Shown here in pieces: positions 38,840 through 47,854 of a DNA stretch of 64,000 nt. This stretch comes from Synechococcus sp. UW105 (GTDB taxonomy: Bacteria > Cyanobacteriota > Cyanobacteriia > PCC-6307 > Cyanobiaceae), in assembly GCF_900473935.1 (NCBI RefSeq), contig NZ_UCNN01000005.1:1-64000 (forward strand). Reading direction: 5' to 3'. The translations under genes were made by a program, and so were the position numbers. The notes beneath the pieces are model-generated. The model was not told where the DNA came from. It ran no database searches and was given only the letters and a program-made list of their open reading frames with translations. The first letter of the stretch is position 1. Each line of letters starts with the position of its first letter.

Positions 38840-40636
38840 TTAAGTCTGAAGGACTTTTGAGGGTGGGCCTTCATCAGTTATTTTACCTTCTTCAAGGTGA
38901 ATAAGGCGATCACAATTCTCTACTGTGGTTAGGCGATGGGCAATCATAATTATTGTCATTTGCTCCTTAAGCTTACTCAAAGATTCAATAAGGAGCCTCT
39001 CAGTTCTATTGTCTAGTGCGCTTGTAGCCTCATCAAAAATTAGAATACTAGCCTGTTTATATAGCGCCCTAGCTATACCTATGCGCTGACGCTGCCCTCC
39101 ACTTAATCGTATACCCTGTTCACCAACTACAGTATCGTAACCATACTCACAGCTCTCGATAAAACTTGATATCTGGGCTTGTTCGGCTGCCTTACGTACG
39201 CGCTCTAAGTTGACAAGGTGTTTAGGTACACCAAAAGCAATATTCTCTGCAATGGAGCTATCGACAAGATAAATTGACTGTGGTACATGGGCTATGGAAG
39301 CTCTCCAATCATAGAGAAGTTGAGGACAAGCAGAATCATAGAGATCAACACCATCTACCAAAATTGAACCAGAGGTGGGCTTAAGCAATCCCATTATAAG
39401 GTCCAGGGTTGTCGACTTTCCTGAACCAGTACTACCTATAAATCCAATACTTTCTCCAGATTTAATTTCTAAATTGAGATCATGGAGTATATAATTTTGA
39501 TTAGGGTGATAGCGGAAGTCTACATTCCTGAATATCAACTTATTTTGAAGCTGTATAGTGTTTGCTTTAGCTGCACGGAGTGGCAAAGGCAGAGAGAGCA
39601 TTTCAAGCACAGTTGCCATTGCTGCAGAGCAGGATTTTAAAACTGCCCACCCACTATAAATCTGTTGCAAAGCCGGAAGCAGGCGTTGAGCTCCTAAAGC
39701 AAGCGAGCCTAAAAGTGGTATGACAGATGCTCCACTTCCCCTTTGGAGAACAAGGAGGAAACCAAGGATTGCAATTGAAACCATGCATAAAGCCTCAAAT
39801 GCATAACGAGGAAAGGAGGCTATAAAAACATTTTTGGCTTGAAACTGCCTACGAGGACGATCAGCATATCCATAAGATTTCAAATATGCATCTTGAGTGC
39901 CATCCAAAAGAACGTCTCTAATCGCACCCAAGCCTTCTTGAAGAGCTTTTAGTTGCTTAGCAGATGTCTCTTCAATTTTATGACCATTACTCCTTAATTC
40001 TCGACGTGCCACAAAGGCTAAAACCATATAAGCACAACCAAAAACAATCGTAGTTGCGAGAGCAACTTGAGCATCAATTAGCAATAGGCCAACTATAAGA
40101 GCAGTGGCAATTATAGATGCTGTTATTAGTTGAAGAGAAGCATTTAGAGCTGAGACAGCCAGATCCACTTGGGTAGATATACTAGTGATCACTTCACTAC
40201 TGTTTCGCCGTATGTGGACTTCGTAGGGCTGATAAAGAGTTTTTTTATAAGCATCATGGCCTAAATCTGACCCAACCGCTGCAACCAGTCGACCATTGAG
40301 CCAAACATTTAGAAGTCTGATGCATCCTGCGAATACAGCAGTAGAGGCAAAAATAAGGGTTGCAAATAAAAGTAATTGATTGGGTCTGGTTAGGCCAATT
40401 AAACTTACCAAGTCCTGGACATCAGCACGTTGCAAAAGGACATCCGGCTCACTAAGCAAGGCCAAAAAGGGCAGCACTGCGCCTAAGGACAGTAACTCTG
40501 CAGCAGCACTTACAATCATTACGATTGAAAGCATTGCAAATTGAATACGTCGACGACGGCTGAGATGGTGCCAAATAGATGCCAACAAGCCAAGGGTTGA
40601 TTCTGAGCGCTCTAGGTGTTGCATAGATTCTCTCAT
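38840..40636 (-). CDS. ABC exporter, MsbA/PglK-like lipid-linked glycan flippase candidate
   Basis: The 598-residue half-transporter fuses a membrane domain of about six segments (residues 30-330) to an ATPase domain. Walker A is GSTGSGKST, the signature LSGGQRQR, Walker B ILIFDEATSALD, and the switch His lies in IMIAHRL. PglK and MsbA of this architecture flip lipid-linked oligosaccharides or lipid A. No Wzx-type flippase is seen in the window, so this may translocate the island's repeat unit. Gaps of 171 and 265 bases separate it from its neighbours. The substrate is inferred from the setting. Confidence 0.85.
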   Translation of the reverse strand: MRESMQHLERSESTLGLLASIWHHLSRRRRIQFAMLSIVMIVSAAAELLSLGAVLPFLALLSEPDVLLQRADVQDLVSLIGLTRPNQLLLFATLIFASTAVFAGCIRLLNVWLNGRLVAAVGSDLGHDAYKKTLYQPYEVHIRRNSSEVITSISTQVDLAVSALNASLQLITASIIATALIVGLLLIDAQVALATTIVFGCAYMVLAFVARRELRSNGHKIEETSAKQLKALQEGLGAIRDVLLDGTQDAYLKSYGYADRPRRQFQAKNVFIASFPRYAFEALCMVSIAILGFLLVLQRGSGASVIPLLGSLALGAQRLLPALQQIYSGWAVLKSCSAAMATVLEMLSLPLPLRAAKANTIQLQNKLIFRNVDFRYHPNQNYILHDLNLEIKSGESIGFIGSTGSGKSTTLDLIMGLLKPTSGSILVDGVDLYDSACPQLLYDWRASIAHVPQSIYLVDSSIAENIAFGVPKHLVNLERVRKAAEQAQISSFIESCEYGYDTVVGEQGIRLSGGQRQRIGIARALYKQASILIFDEATSALDNRTERLLIESLSKLKEQMTIIMIAHRLTTVENCDRLIHLEEGKITDEGPPSKVLQT

Positions 40637-40901
40637 TGCTTATTGATTAGCGCAGACAACGAGTTAAGCTTGTTCTAATTTTTCCCAAAGTGCGCACATA
40701 GAAATGCATGAGGCCTAAAATCATGCAACAAGAGATCAAAAGAATGATATAATTTTATCACAGCCCAATGAATACGCCAACGCCTAAGGGCAATGCCTTA
40801 AATACTGACTTCTAACAGCCAAAAAAAACAATAGTCAACCATAAAAGGAAAATATATGCAATAATAGAATTACTTATATTTTTTAGAAGGACGTGAAATA
40901 A

Positions 40902-41999
40902 TTACTCCCTTGCTCCAACAACAGAATAACCTCGTCTTTTTAAAAGGGCCTCCTTCCGAGCCTCATCTAAGTCAGAAGCTACCATCTCTGAAACAAGCTG
41001 CTCTAAAGTTGTATTAGGAGTCCAACCTAACTTTTCGCGAGCTTTAGCTGGATCTCCTAGTAGTGTTTCTACCTCAGCAGGTCGAAAATATCGAGGATCA
41101 ATTTTTACAACTTCTTCACCTGTGTCACTTCGTTTGCCAACTTCATCTAAGTCCTTCCCTTCCCATAGAATTGAACCCCAACCAAGCTCAAGTGCTGCCA
41201 ATTCAATAAAGCGTCGCACGCTCTCTTGCCTACCAGTAGCGATCACAAAATCTTCAGGTGGCCATTCTTGCTGGAGCATTCGCCACTGCATCTCTACATA
41301 ATCTCGAGCATGTCCCCAATCGCGGAGGGAATCAAGGTTACCCATATAAATACATTCATCCAGTCCTGCTTCAATCCTGGCCAAGCCACGTGTAATTTTT
41401 CGAGTAACAAAAGTTTCACCTCTCCTTGGACTCTCATGATTGAACAATATCCCATTACAGGCATACATTTCATAAGACTCCCGATAATTTACTGTAATCC
41501 AATATGCATAAAGCTTGGCGACCCCGTATGGGCTACGTGGATAAAAGGGAGTACTTTCTTTCTGTGGCACTTCCTGCACTAAGCCGTACAACTCACTAGT
41601 ACTTGCCTGATATATTCTAGTTTTATCAGAAAGTCCTAATATTCGAACTGCTTCCAATATACGTAGAGTACCAAGTGCATCGCTATTAGCAGTATATTCA
41701 GGTGCTTCAAAGCTAACGGCGACATGGCTTTGAGCACCCAAATTATAAATCTCGTCAGGCTGGACCTGCTGAATAATGCGAATGAGGTTTGTACTGTCAG
41801 TAAGATCGCCATAGTGAAGCACTAGGCTGGGATCCTTTTCATGGGGATCCTGATAAAGATGATCAATCCGAGTAGTGTTAAAACTGCTAGAGCGACGCTT
41901 AATGCCGTGAACTTTATATCCTTTCTCTAAAAGTAACTCTGCTAAATAGCTACCATCCTGTCCTGTAATACCTGTGATTAAGGCTGTCTTTGTCTTCAT
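40902..41999 (-). CDS. gmd: GDP-mannose 4,6-dehydratase
   Basis: The 365-residue extended SDR has [18 protein letters not shown] at the N-terminus, [16 protein letters not shown], the catalytic [10 protein letters not shown] and [16 protein letters not shown], diagnostic for Gmd. It makes GDP-4-keto-6-deoxymannose, the precursor of GDP-fucose, GDP-rhamnose and GDP-colitose. The ColD- and ColC-like genes 11-13 kb downstream complete the last of these. I take the ATG at 41999; a GTG at 42002 is directly upstream. It faces the export genes across a divergent promoter region. Confidence 0.95.
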   Translation of the reverse strand: MKTKTALITGITGQDGSYLAELLLEKGYKVHGIKRRSSSFNTTRIDHLYQDPHEKDPSLVLHYGDLTDSTNLIRIIQQVQPDEIYNLGAQSHVAVSFEAPEYTANSDALGTLRILEAVRILGLSDKTRIYQASTSELYGLVQEVPQKESTPFYPRSPYGVAKLYAYWITVNYRESYEMYACNGILFNHESPRRGETFVTRKITRGLARIEAGLDECIYMGNLDSLRDWGHARDYVEMQWRMLQQEWPPEDFVIATGRQESVRRFIELAALELGWGSILWEGKDLDEVGKRSDTGEEVVKIDPRYFRPAEVETLLGDPAKAREKLGWTPNTTLEQLVSEMVASDLDEARKEALLKRRGYSVVGARE

Positions 42000-42409
42000 C
42001 ACGCTTCGAAGGCTCGGGGAGAATTAGAGGGGATAACAACGTACAGACACTAGGAAAGTGTCTGTTGTCACAGCAAACGGAAGAAAAGGTCAACCGTCGA
42101 AACCATGACGTTTCTGAAAGAGTTTGCCACGGCTCTGCCAAAGACAACCCTTCAAGCTCATAGCTGGGAAAGTCTCTAGTGACTTGCAATGAGTAATTAT
42201 CATAATGGCCAAAGGCATAAGCAACGCAACTGACACGTAATAGTGCCATATACGCTACGGAAAGGTCGGTCAGGGCTGATCACGAGAGTTTGCTCAGATC
42301 CAAATCAGTTCAATCTGCAAATGATTCGATCGCCTTGCTGGAAGAATCCACTCCATGCCCTGACCACTGACGGCCAGCGAACCTCGCTATTTGGCGTAAG
42401 TTTCGAAAC
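42000..42409. other. Divergent regulatory region between gmd and the export operon
   Basis: About 410 bases separate the minus-strand gmd and the plus-strand Wza-type gene, so promoters for both must lie here. A strong hairpin is present at 42044-42064. No frame looks coding. I see TTGCAA near 42183 and AT-rich patches but no well-spaced promoter. Confidence 0.5.
42044..42064. promoter_or_regulatory. Hairpin with 8-bp perfect arms
   Basis: CAGACACT and AGTGTCTG flank a five-base loop. It lies about 45 bases upstream of the gmd start, probably in its leader. No T-run follows on either strand, so it is more likely an operator or RNA structure than a terminator. Confidence 0.4.
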
Positions 42410-43636
42410 ATGAGAAGCTACCTCTTAAAGCCTGTGCAGCTCTACATACGCATTGCTTTGCTTGCTGGAGTTGCCTTAGGTACCACTTCAATGCTTAAGC
42501 CTGTCCAAGCAGAGGCAGTGGAAGGACTTCCAAGCGCTGGAAATTTCCCGAATAGACCTCATTCTGCTTCACCGATTAACGACGAATATATACTTGGGCC
42601 TGGTGATTCATTAGTCGTTGAACTAGTAGACATACCCGAGTACTCGGGCATTTTCACAATTGGCCCTGACGGGACACTCTATCTACCACGGATCAGATCT
42701 CTCTACGTAGAATCACTAACTGTGGAAGAGTTGCGGAATTTTTTAACTCAACAATTCAGTGCTTTCGTTCGTGATCCCCAAGTATACGTGAGCCCAGTCG
42801 CCTACAGGCCTATTCGTGTCTACATCGGCGGTGAAGTGCATCGTCCCGGTTTTTATTACCTCACTGGGCAGCAATCTACTACTAGCAATGTACCGTCAGG
42901 TGCTATGTCCCAGCCAAATTCAATTAACCTCTCTACTGGCATAGTAAACGTTTCTAAAACAGCAGCAGATGCCGCCTTGGCTGGCACAGAAGTGCTCAAA
43001 ATTGGTGGAGTAAGAATTAATGAAGGCTTAAGGCTGCCAACCGTTTTTGATGCTTTGCGTTCTGCTGGTGGCGTTACTCCATTCTCTAAGTTGAGCAAAG
43101 TTTCTGTTACTCGAAAACGGTCCCTAAGCAGTGGTGGAGGCAAAATACGCACACATCTTAACTTTCTAAGCGTAATTATGGAGGGAAATGATTCTCAAAA
43201 TATCCGTCTTTTCGATGGCGATACTGTTATCGTCGGCAGATCTCCTGTCGAACTTCGCGAACAGATCATCAAAGCAGGTCAAACAAATTTAAGTCCTGAT
43301 TTTATTCAAGTATATGTTACAGGCCGTGTCCGCGATCCAGGCTCAAAAATATTACCACAGGGAGCCAGCCTTGACCAAGCTCTTGCATCTGCTGGTGGCC
43401 AAAAAGTCTTACGCGGCCAGGTAGAGTTTATTCGTTTTAATCGTGACGGCAGCACCGACAAGCGTAGTTTTTTTGTAGGAGGCACAACTTCTGCAGGTTC
43501 CTATAAAAATCCAATATTGATGGCAGGCGATGTGGTGCGTGTTAACGAATCCCCACTTTCGGCAACCTTAAGTGTTCTCAACGAAATCACTTCGCCTGCA
43601 CTGGGAGTCTATTCCATCTACAGCATCTTCAAATAA
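42410..43636 (+). CDS. Polysaccharide export protein, Wza/OPX family
   Basis: The 408-residue protein has a hydrophobic signal segment (about residues 13-35, ending near VQAEA) and no lipobox cysteine. The Poly_export domain follows, with YILGPGDSLVVEL and GPDGTLYLP around residues 60-95, then SLBB beta-grasp repeats (VYIGGEVHRPGFYYL, VYVTGRVRDPGSKIL). Such proteins form the periplasmic and outer-membrane channel for capsule or exopolysaccharide export. It is followed after 12 bases by the co-polymerase gene, the usual partner. Confidence 0.92.
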   Translation: MRSYLLKPVQLYIRIALLAGVALGTTSMLKPVQAEAVEGLPSAGNFPNRPHSASPINDEYILGPGDSLVVELVDIPEYSGIFTIGPDGTLYLPRIRSLYVESLTVEELRNFLTQQFSAFVRDPQVYVSPVAYRPIRVYIGGEVHRPGFYYLTGQQSTTSNVPSGAMSQPNSINLSTGIVNVSKTAADAALAGTEVLKIGGVRINEGLRLPTVFDALRSAGGVTPFSKLSKVSVTRKRSLSSGGGKIRTHLNFLSVIMEGNDSQNIRLFDGDTVIVGRSPVELREQIIKAGQTNLSPDFIQVYVTGRVRDPGSKILPQGASLDQALASAGGQKVLRGQVEFIRFNRDGSTDKRSFFVGGTTSAGSYKNPILMAGDVVRVNESPLSATLSVLNEITSPALGVYSIYSIFK

Positions 43637-43648
43637 GCTGATCCAGCC

Positions 43649-45400
43649 ATGACAACATCCCAATCCCCCTCGGACAAAAGAGTTCAACAACTTGCCAGAA
43701 CTGATGATGAGATAAATTTGCAAAATGCTGCTGCTGCAATGCTGCGACGCAAATATTGGATTCTGGGTGGTGGCGTTTTAGGGCTAATGATATCTAGCCT
43801 CTACTTGATTAGTTCCAAACCGGTTTATCAAGGTGAATTCAAAATAGTGCTAGCTGGGGAGTCAGCCGGAAGCGGCGTTGCCTCCTTACTCGCCTCTAAT
43901 CCAACAATCGCAGCTATTGCTGGACTAAATGATAGTAGCAACGATTCGATAGGGACCGAAGTAGAGATCCTCAATAGTCCCTCAGTTCTTCTACCTGTAT
44001 TTGAGGCTGTTAAAGCAAGCAAATCATCTGAAGATGCCAAAGGAATGCGCTTTCATAAATGGTCAAAATCTGCTATAACTGTCAAAGAAGAAAAAGGAAC
44101 TACTGTTCTTAGCGTTGAATTTAGAGACCATAATAAAGAGTTAGTGCTTCCGATTACCAAAATGATCTCTGAAGCCTATCAGAGCTACTCCAACCGAGGT
44201 CGAGCACGCGAACTTAACAACCTAATTATCTATCTGAAAGAACAGATCTCGCTAATTAAACCAAAAGCAGATGCAAGTTCTCAGGCTGCTCTTGATTATG
44301 GCTATGAAAATGGCCTTGGAATAATTGATGGTCTACCTCTTGCTGGCAATGTTTCAGGTGCTGGCGCAACAGAAGGTTCAGGAGAAAAAGTTACCGGCAA
44401 TGGCGGCAGCATCGAAGCTGAGCGCACCGCCACTCAGCAGAAAGTAAAAGCACTAGAAATCCAAATCCAGCAAGCCTCCAAAGCAGGAGGCGGGTCTCTT
44501 TATTTTGCCTCTCAACTAGCATCACTTACAGATAAATCGTCAACCTTCGACCAGCTCACAACTGTTGAAACTAAACTCGCCGAATACCGTTCACGGTTCA
44601 ATGAAAATGATCCCTTAGTGCAGAAGTTAAATCGCGAGCGGAAAAGCCTAATCAGATACATCAATCAGCAAACTATTGCACTACTAAATGGTGAGCTGGA
44701 TCTTGAAAGAGCTAATCTCACTGCACTCAACCGCCCCAAGCATGTTGTAGCCCGCCATCGCGAACTCACTCAACAGGCCCTTCGAGATGAGGCAACGATG
44801 GTAACTCTGCAAAACCAACTCAAACAGTTTGAGCTCGAGCAAGCCCGTTCAACAAGTCCCTGGGAGTTGATCTCCACACCCACACTCCTCGACAATCCGG
44901 TAAGTCCACGAAAACGTCGCAACCTTGCTTTTGGCTTATTGACAGGCCTGTTTCTCGGCAGTGGAGTTGCTCTGATGGTAGATCGTAAAAGCGGCAGGGT
45001 TTACAGCCTTGACGAACTGAAGCGCGATTTACCCGGTCCCTTACTTGAACGCCTTCCCTATCACAATGGGATTTCCGGTGACTCCTGGGCTTCTGAGATC
45101 CAATTGCTTGTTGAGGGCCCCCTAATTGGCAGTGGATCAGTCGCCTTGATTCCGGTTGGAGACATCGAAACGTCTGTGCTCGATTACTTTGCATCAAAAC
45201 TGAACTTCTCTCTTGGCCTTGAACGTGACTTAATCGTGAGTCGGGATCTGCTCACCACGCGAAATGCCAATACCCAGCTGCTGCTGACCGCGCCCGGAGC
45301 TGCCAAACGCGAACAACTGCGTCAGCTGAGTGAACAGCTGGCTCTCCAGGGTAGGCCCTTGGCTGGATGGGTTCTCCTGGACCCTGAGCTTGAGGCTTGA
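43649..45400 (+). CDS. Polysaccharide co-polymerase, Wzz/GumC type
   Basis: The 583-residue protein has one membrane segment at about residues 37-55 and a second near residues 425-445 (LAFGLLTGLFLGSGVAL), preceded by PVSPRKRRN, the proline-rich signature of Wzz proteins. A long coiled-coil periplasmic region lies between. A cytoplasmic tail of about 140 residues follows the second segment but shows no Walker A, so it is not an active BY-kinase fusion. It should control chain length and link the polymerase to the Wza-type channel. Confidence 0.9.
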   Translation: MTTSQSPSDKRVQQLARTDDEINLQNAAAAMLRRKYWILGGGVLGLMISSLYLISSKPVYQGEFKIVLAGESAGSGVASLLASNPTIAAIAGLNDSSNDSIGTEVEILNSPSVLLPVFEAVKASKSSEDAKGMRFHKWSKSAITVKEEKGTTVLSVEFRDHNKELVLPITKMISEAYQSYSNRGRARELNNLIIYLKEQISLIKPKADASSQAALDYGYENGLGIIDGLPLAGNVSGAGATEGSGEKVTGNGGSIEAERTATQQKVKALEIQIQQASKAGGGSLYFASQLASLTDKSSTFDQLTTVETKLAEYRSRFNENDPLVQKLNRERKSLIRYINQQTIALLNGELDLERANLTALNRPKHVVARHRELTQQALRDEATMVTLQNQLKQFELEQARSTSPWELISTPTLLDNPVSPRKRRNLAFGLLTGLFLGSGVALMVDRKSGRVYSLDELKRDLPGPLLERLPYHNGISGDSWASEIQLLVEGPLIGSGSVALIPVGDIETSVLDYFASKLNFSLGLERDLIVSRDLLTTRNANTQLLLTAPGAAKREQLRQLSEQLALQGRPLAGWVLLDPELEA

Positions 45401-45407
45401 TACTTCC

Positions 45408-46448
45408 ATGGCCCATGTTCTTATCACCGGCGGTGCCGGATTCATCGGCAGCCACTCCTGCGTGGTACTCCTTGAGAATGGACACGACCTTCTCGTTCTC
45501 GACAACTTCTCCAACAGCTCTCCCGTGGCGCTTAAACGCGTGCAAGAGCTGACCGGACGGTCGCTGGAGTGTGTGAAAGGTGATCTGCGCGATCCCGCAT
45601 TACTTCAGAAGCTATTCGCCGATGCAAAAGCTGCGGGAGCACCGATCGAGGCTGTGATCCACTTCGCCGGCCTCAAGGCCGTGGCTGAATCTGTTGCCGA
45701 TCCACTGCGCTACTGGGATGTGAACGTGGGGGGCTCGTGCGCCCTGCTCGCTTCCATGGACGCTCACGACTGCCGCACCTTGGTATTCAGTAGCACCAGC
45801 ACTGTTTACGGAGAGTCAGAAACGTTTCCTCTCACCGAAACGACCCCCACGAACCCCATTCACCCCTACGCCCAGACCAAGAGGGCCGTAGAACAGATGC
45901 TGACTGCTCTCGCCCAAACGGGCACATGGCGCGTAGCGTCCCTGCGCTACTTCAATCCAGTGGGTGCCCATCCCTCCGGGCGCATTGGTGAAGACCCCCT
46001 TGGGATCCCAAACAATCTCTTCCCATTCATCACCCAGATCGCTGCAGGTCGAATGGACAAACTGAGGGTCTTCGGTAACGAGTACCCCACCCCCGACGGC
46101 ACCGGCATCCGTGATTATCTGCATGTGATGGATCTGGCAGAAGCGCATGCAGCTGCCATCAATCATCTGCTGCAATCAGATGCCCCCCTTAGCCTCACCG
46201 TCAACCTCGGTACTGGCAAGGGATTGAGTGTGCTGGATGTGGTGCATGGCTTTGAGAAAGCCACAGGCATCACCATCCCTTACGAGGTGGTGAAACGCCG
46301 CCCCGGCGATGTGCCCAAGCTGGAGGCCTGCCCAAAGAAAGCCGCCAACGTGCTCGGTTGGAGAGCCAAACGGTCCCTCGCCGACATGTGCCGCGACGGC
46401 TGGGCCTGGCAATCGGCCAATCCCCATGGCTACCGGAAGGCGTCATGA
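45408..46448 (+). CDS. galE: UDP-glucose 4-epimerase
   Basis: The 346-residue extended SDR begins with VLITGGAGFIGSHSC, contains LDNFSNSS, STSTVYGES, the catalytic YAQTK and the C-terminal LNLGTGKG-like stretch VNLGTGKGLSVLDV. It interconverts UDP-glucose and UDP-galactose (possibly the HexNAc forms) for polysaccharide synthesis. The start is the ATG at 45408, seven bases after the co-polymerase stop; a longer frame upstream lies wholly inside that gene. The stop overlaps the next gene by ATGA. Confidence 0.95.
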   Translation: MAHVLITGGAGFIGSHSCVVLLENGHDLLVLDNFSNSSPVALKRVQELTGRSLECVKGDLRDPALLQKLFADAKAAGAPIEAVIHFAGLKAVAESVADPLRYWDVNVGGSCALLASMDAHDCRTLVFSSTSTVYGESETFPLTETTPTNPIHPYAQTKRAVEQMLTALAQTGTWRVASLRYFNPVGAHPSGRIGEDPLGIPNNLFPFITQIAAGRMDKLRVFGNEYPTPDGTGIRDYLHVMDLAEAHAAAINHLLQSDAPLSLTVNLGTGKGLSVLDVVHGFEKATGITIPYEVVKRRPGDVPKLEACPKKAANVLGWRAKRSLADMCRDGWAWQSANPHGYRKAS

Positions 46449-47854
46449 TTTCGCTTCACCCCATCTCAAATCCCAAGCGCCTATGGCTGCTCGCCGGCCT
46501 AGCGCCTCTCGTAATCGCAGCGCCATTGCATGGGCAGGCACAAGACCAAGTAATTTGGCAACCAGTCAGCGAAGAGCAGGCAGATCAGCTTCAGATCCTG
46601 GTGCCCTCAGACGATGGTGGAGCTAACAGCATCCAGCCCAGTCCCTCTGAATCGCAAGAAGCACCACAGCCCAGTGCACCCCAACCGATTATTTGGGAGG
46701 TGGTGCCAGATGCAGAGTCTTCAGATCCCTCCACCACCAACCCATCGCGCTCAACAGAGGTGGTGTGGGAGCAACTACCCAAGAACCCATCCGTCGCAGC
46801 TGATGGAGCCAACAACGGCCCAACCAGCTCCATCGTCTGGGAGGTGCTGCCAGACACGATTGCTCCAATCGCGCCTGAAGCAGCAGACACGATCGCTGGA
46901 GTTGAAAGTGTTGAGCCGCCAGGCGACTCCACCGCTAGCGCAAGCGAAGGGCCACCATCGGAGGTGATCGCGCAGGAAGCTGCCATGCCAGCCCGCATGG
47001 TGCCGGGCCCACCACCGCCGGCTCCCCTTCAAGCGCTCAACCGTTCGATTGCCTATGGCGATGGCTTAGTTGGACCTGACATCAGCCTGCGCATTCCCAA
47101 CGGCTTCCGCTGGAGCCAGCGCTGGTTTGGCGATGTGTCGGTGCTGGGCTACGACTATCAAAATGGTCGCAACCCTGGTGATCCGTTTATCCCAGCCAGA
47201 GATTCTGGCAATCTTGATGGTTGGGCCATTATTCACGCCAATATCCTTCAAACCAAGAACTGGAGTGTTGCCCTCAACACCTCCTTCCGCAGCCTCCAGA
47301 ACAACCCAGACATTCCCGGCGGCAGCACTGGCATTGAAGATGGCGTCAGCTCAGGATTTCGCATCGCCCGCTCCATCGGTGATACCAGTGGGATCGCTTT
47401 CGGTGGCGAACAAGTGATTCAGTGGGATGACAACACCGACACTGGCCGCAACCTCTATCTGATGGCCTCCAAAGGTTGGTGGCTTGGCCATAACGGCAAG
47501 GACTATCCCCTCTTCATCGCCAACGGCGGATTCGGAACCGGTCGTTTCGCCAGTCTGACTGACAAAGATGAATTCTTCAATTTCACTTGTATGCCGGTGG
47601 AACAGAACCGCAAAGTGGCTCAGATTGATGAAAACCTCTGCTGGGGTCCCATCGGATCTGTGAGCTTGGTCGTCAATGAATGGTGGGGAACTTTTGTCGA
47701 ATATGCCATTGGCAGGGCAACATTTGGGGTGTCCAGCAACATCACAGGCGAAATTCCATTGCGCTTAACCGCCGGAGTTCACTTCGTTGAAAATGATGAG
47801 GTTGTAAGTTTCGACGAACTGCGCTGGATTGCACAGTTCAGCCTTGGCTTCTGA
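46445..47854 (+). CDS. Putative outer-membrane protein with Trp-Glu repeat linker
   Basis: The 469-residue protein starts with a probable signal peptide (residues 1-33). A Pro/Ser/Glu-rich region of about 165 residues follows, with four short repeats centred on Trp38, Trp84, Trp108 and Trp132 (VIWQPV, IIWEVV, VVWEQL, IVWEVL). The C-terminal 270 residues alternate like a beta-barrel, from about SLRIPNGFRW onward, and end in SLGF with terminal Phe. It may be an outer-membrane barrel acting with surface glycan export. The start ATG overlaps the galE stop. I do not recognise the family. Confidence 0.7.
   Translation: MISLHPISNPKRLWLLAGLAPLVIAAPLHGQAQDQVIWQPVSEEQADQLQILVPSDDGGANSIQPSPSESQEAPQPSAPQPIIWEVVPDAESSDPSTTNPSRSTEVVWEQLPKNPSVAADGANNGPTSSIVWEVLPDTIAPIAPEAADTIAGVESVEPPGDSTASASEGPPSEVIAQEAAMPARMVPGPPPPAPLQALNRSIAYGDGLVGPDISLRIPNGFRWSQRWFGDVSVLGYDYQNGRNPGDPFIPARDSGNLDGWAIIHANILQTKNWSVALNTSFRSLQNNPDIPGGSTGIEDGVSSGFRIARSIGDTSGIAFGGEQVIQWDDNTDTGRNLYLMASKGWWLGHNGKDYPLFIANGGFGTGRFASLTDKDEFFNFTCMPVEQNRKVAQIDENLCWGPIGSVSLVVNEWWGTFVEYAIGRATFGVSSNITGEIPLRLTAGVHFVENDEVVSFDELRWIAQFSLGF

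Noticed and set aside
28982-42002. Simple GDP-L-fucose pathway (Gmd plus Fcl)
   Set aside because: Not fully excluded, but the ColD-like gene overlapping the reductase makes colitose the better reading.
43649-45400. Tyrosine-kinase fusion (Wzc-type) for the co-polymerase
   Set aside because: The cytoplasmic tail has no Walker A or Tyr cluster.
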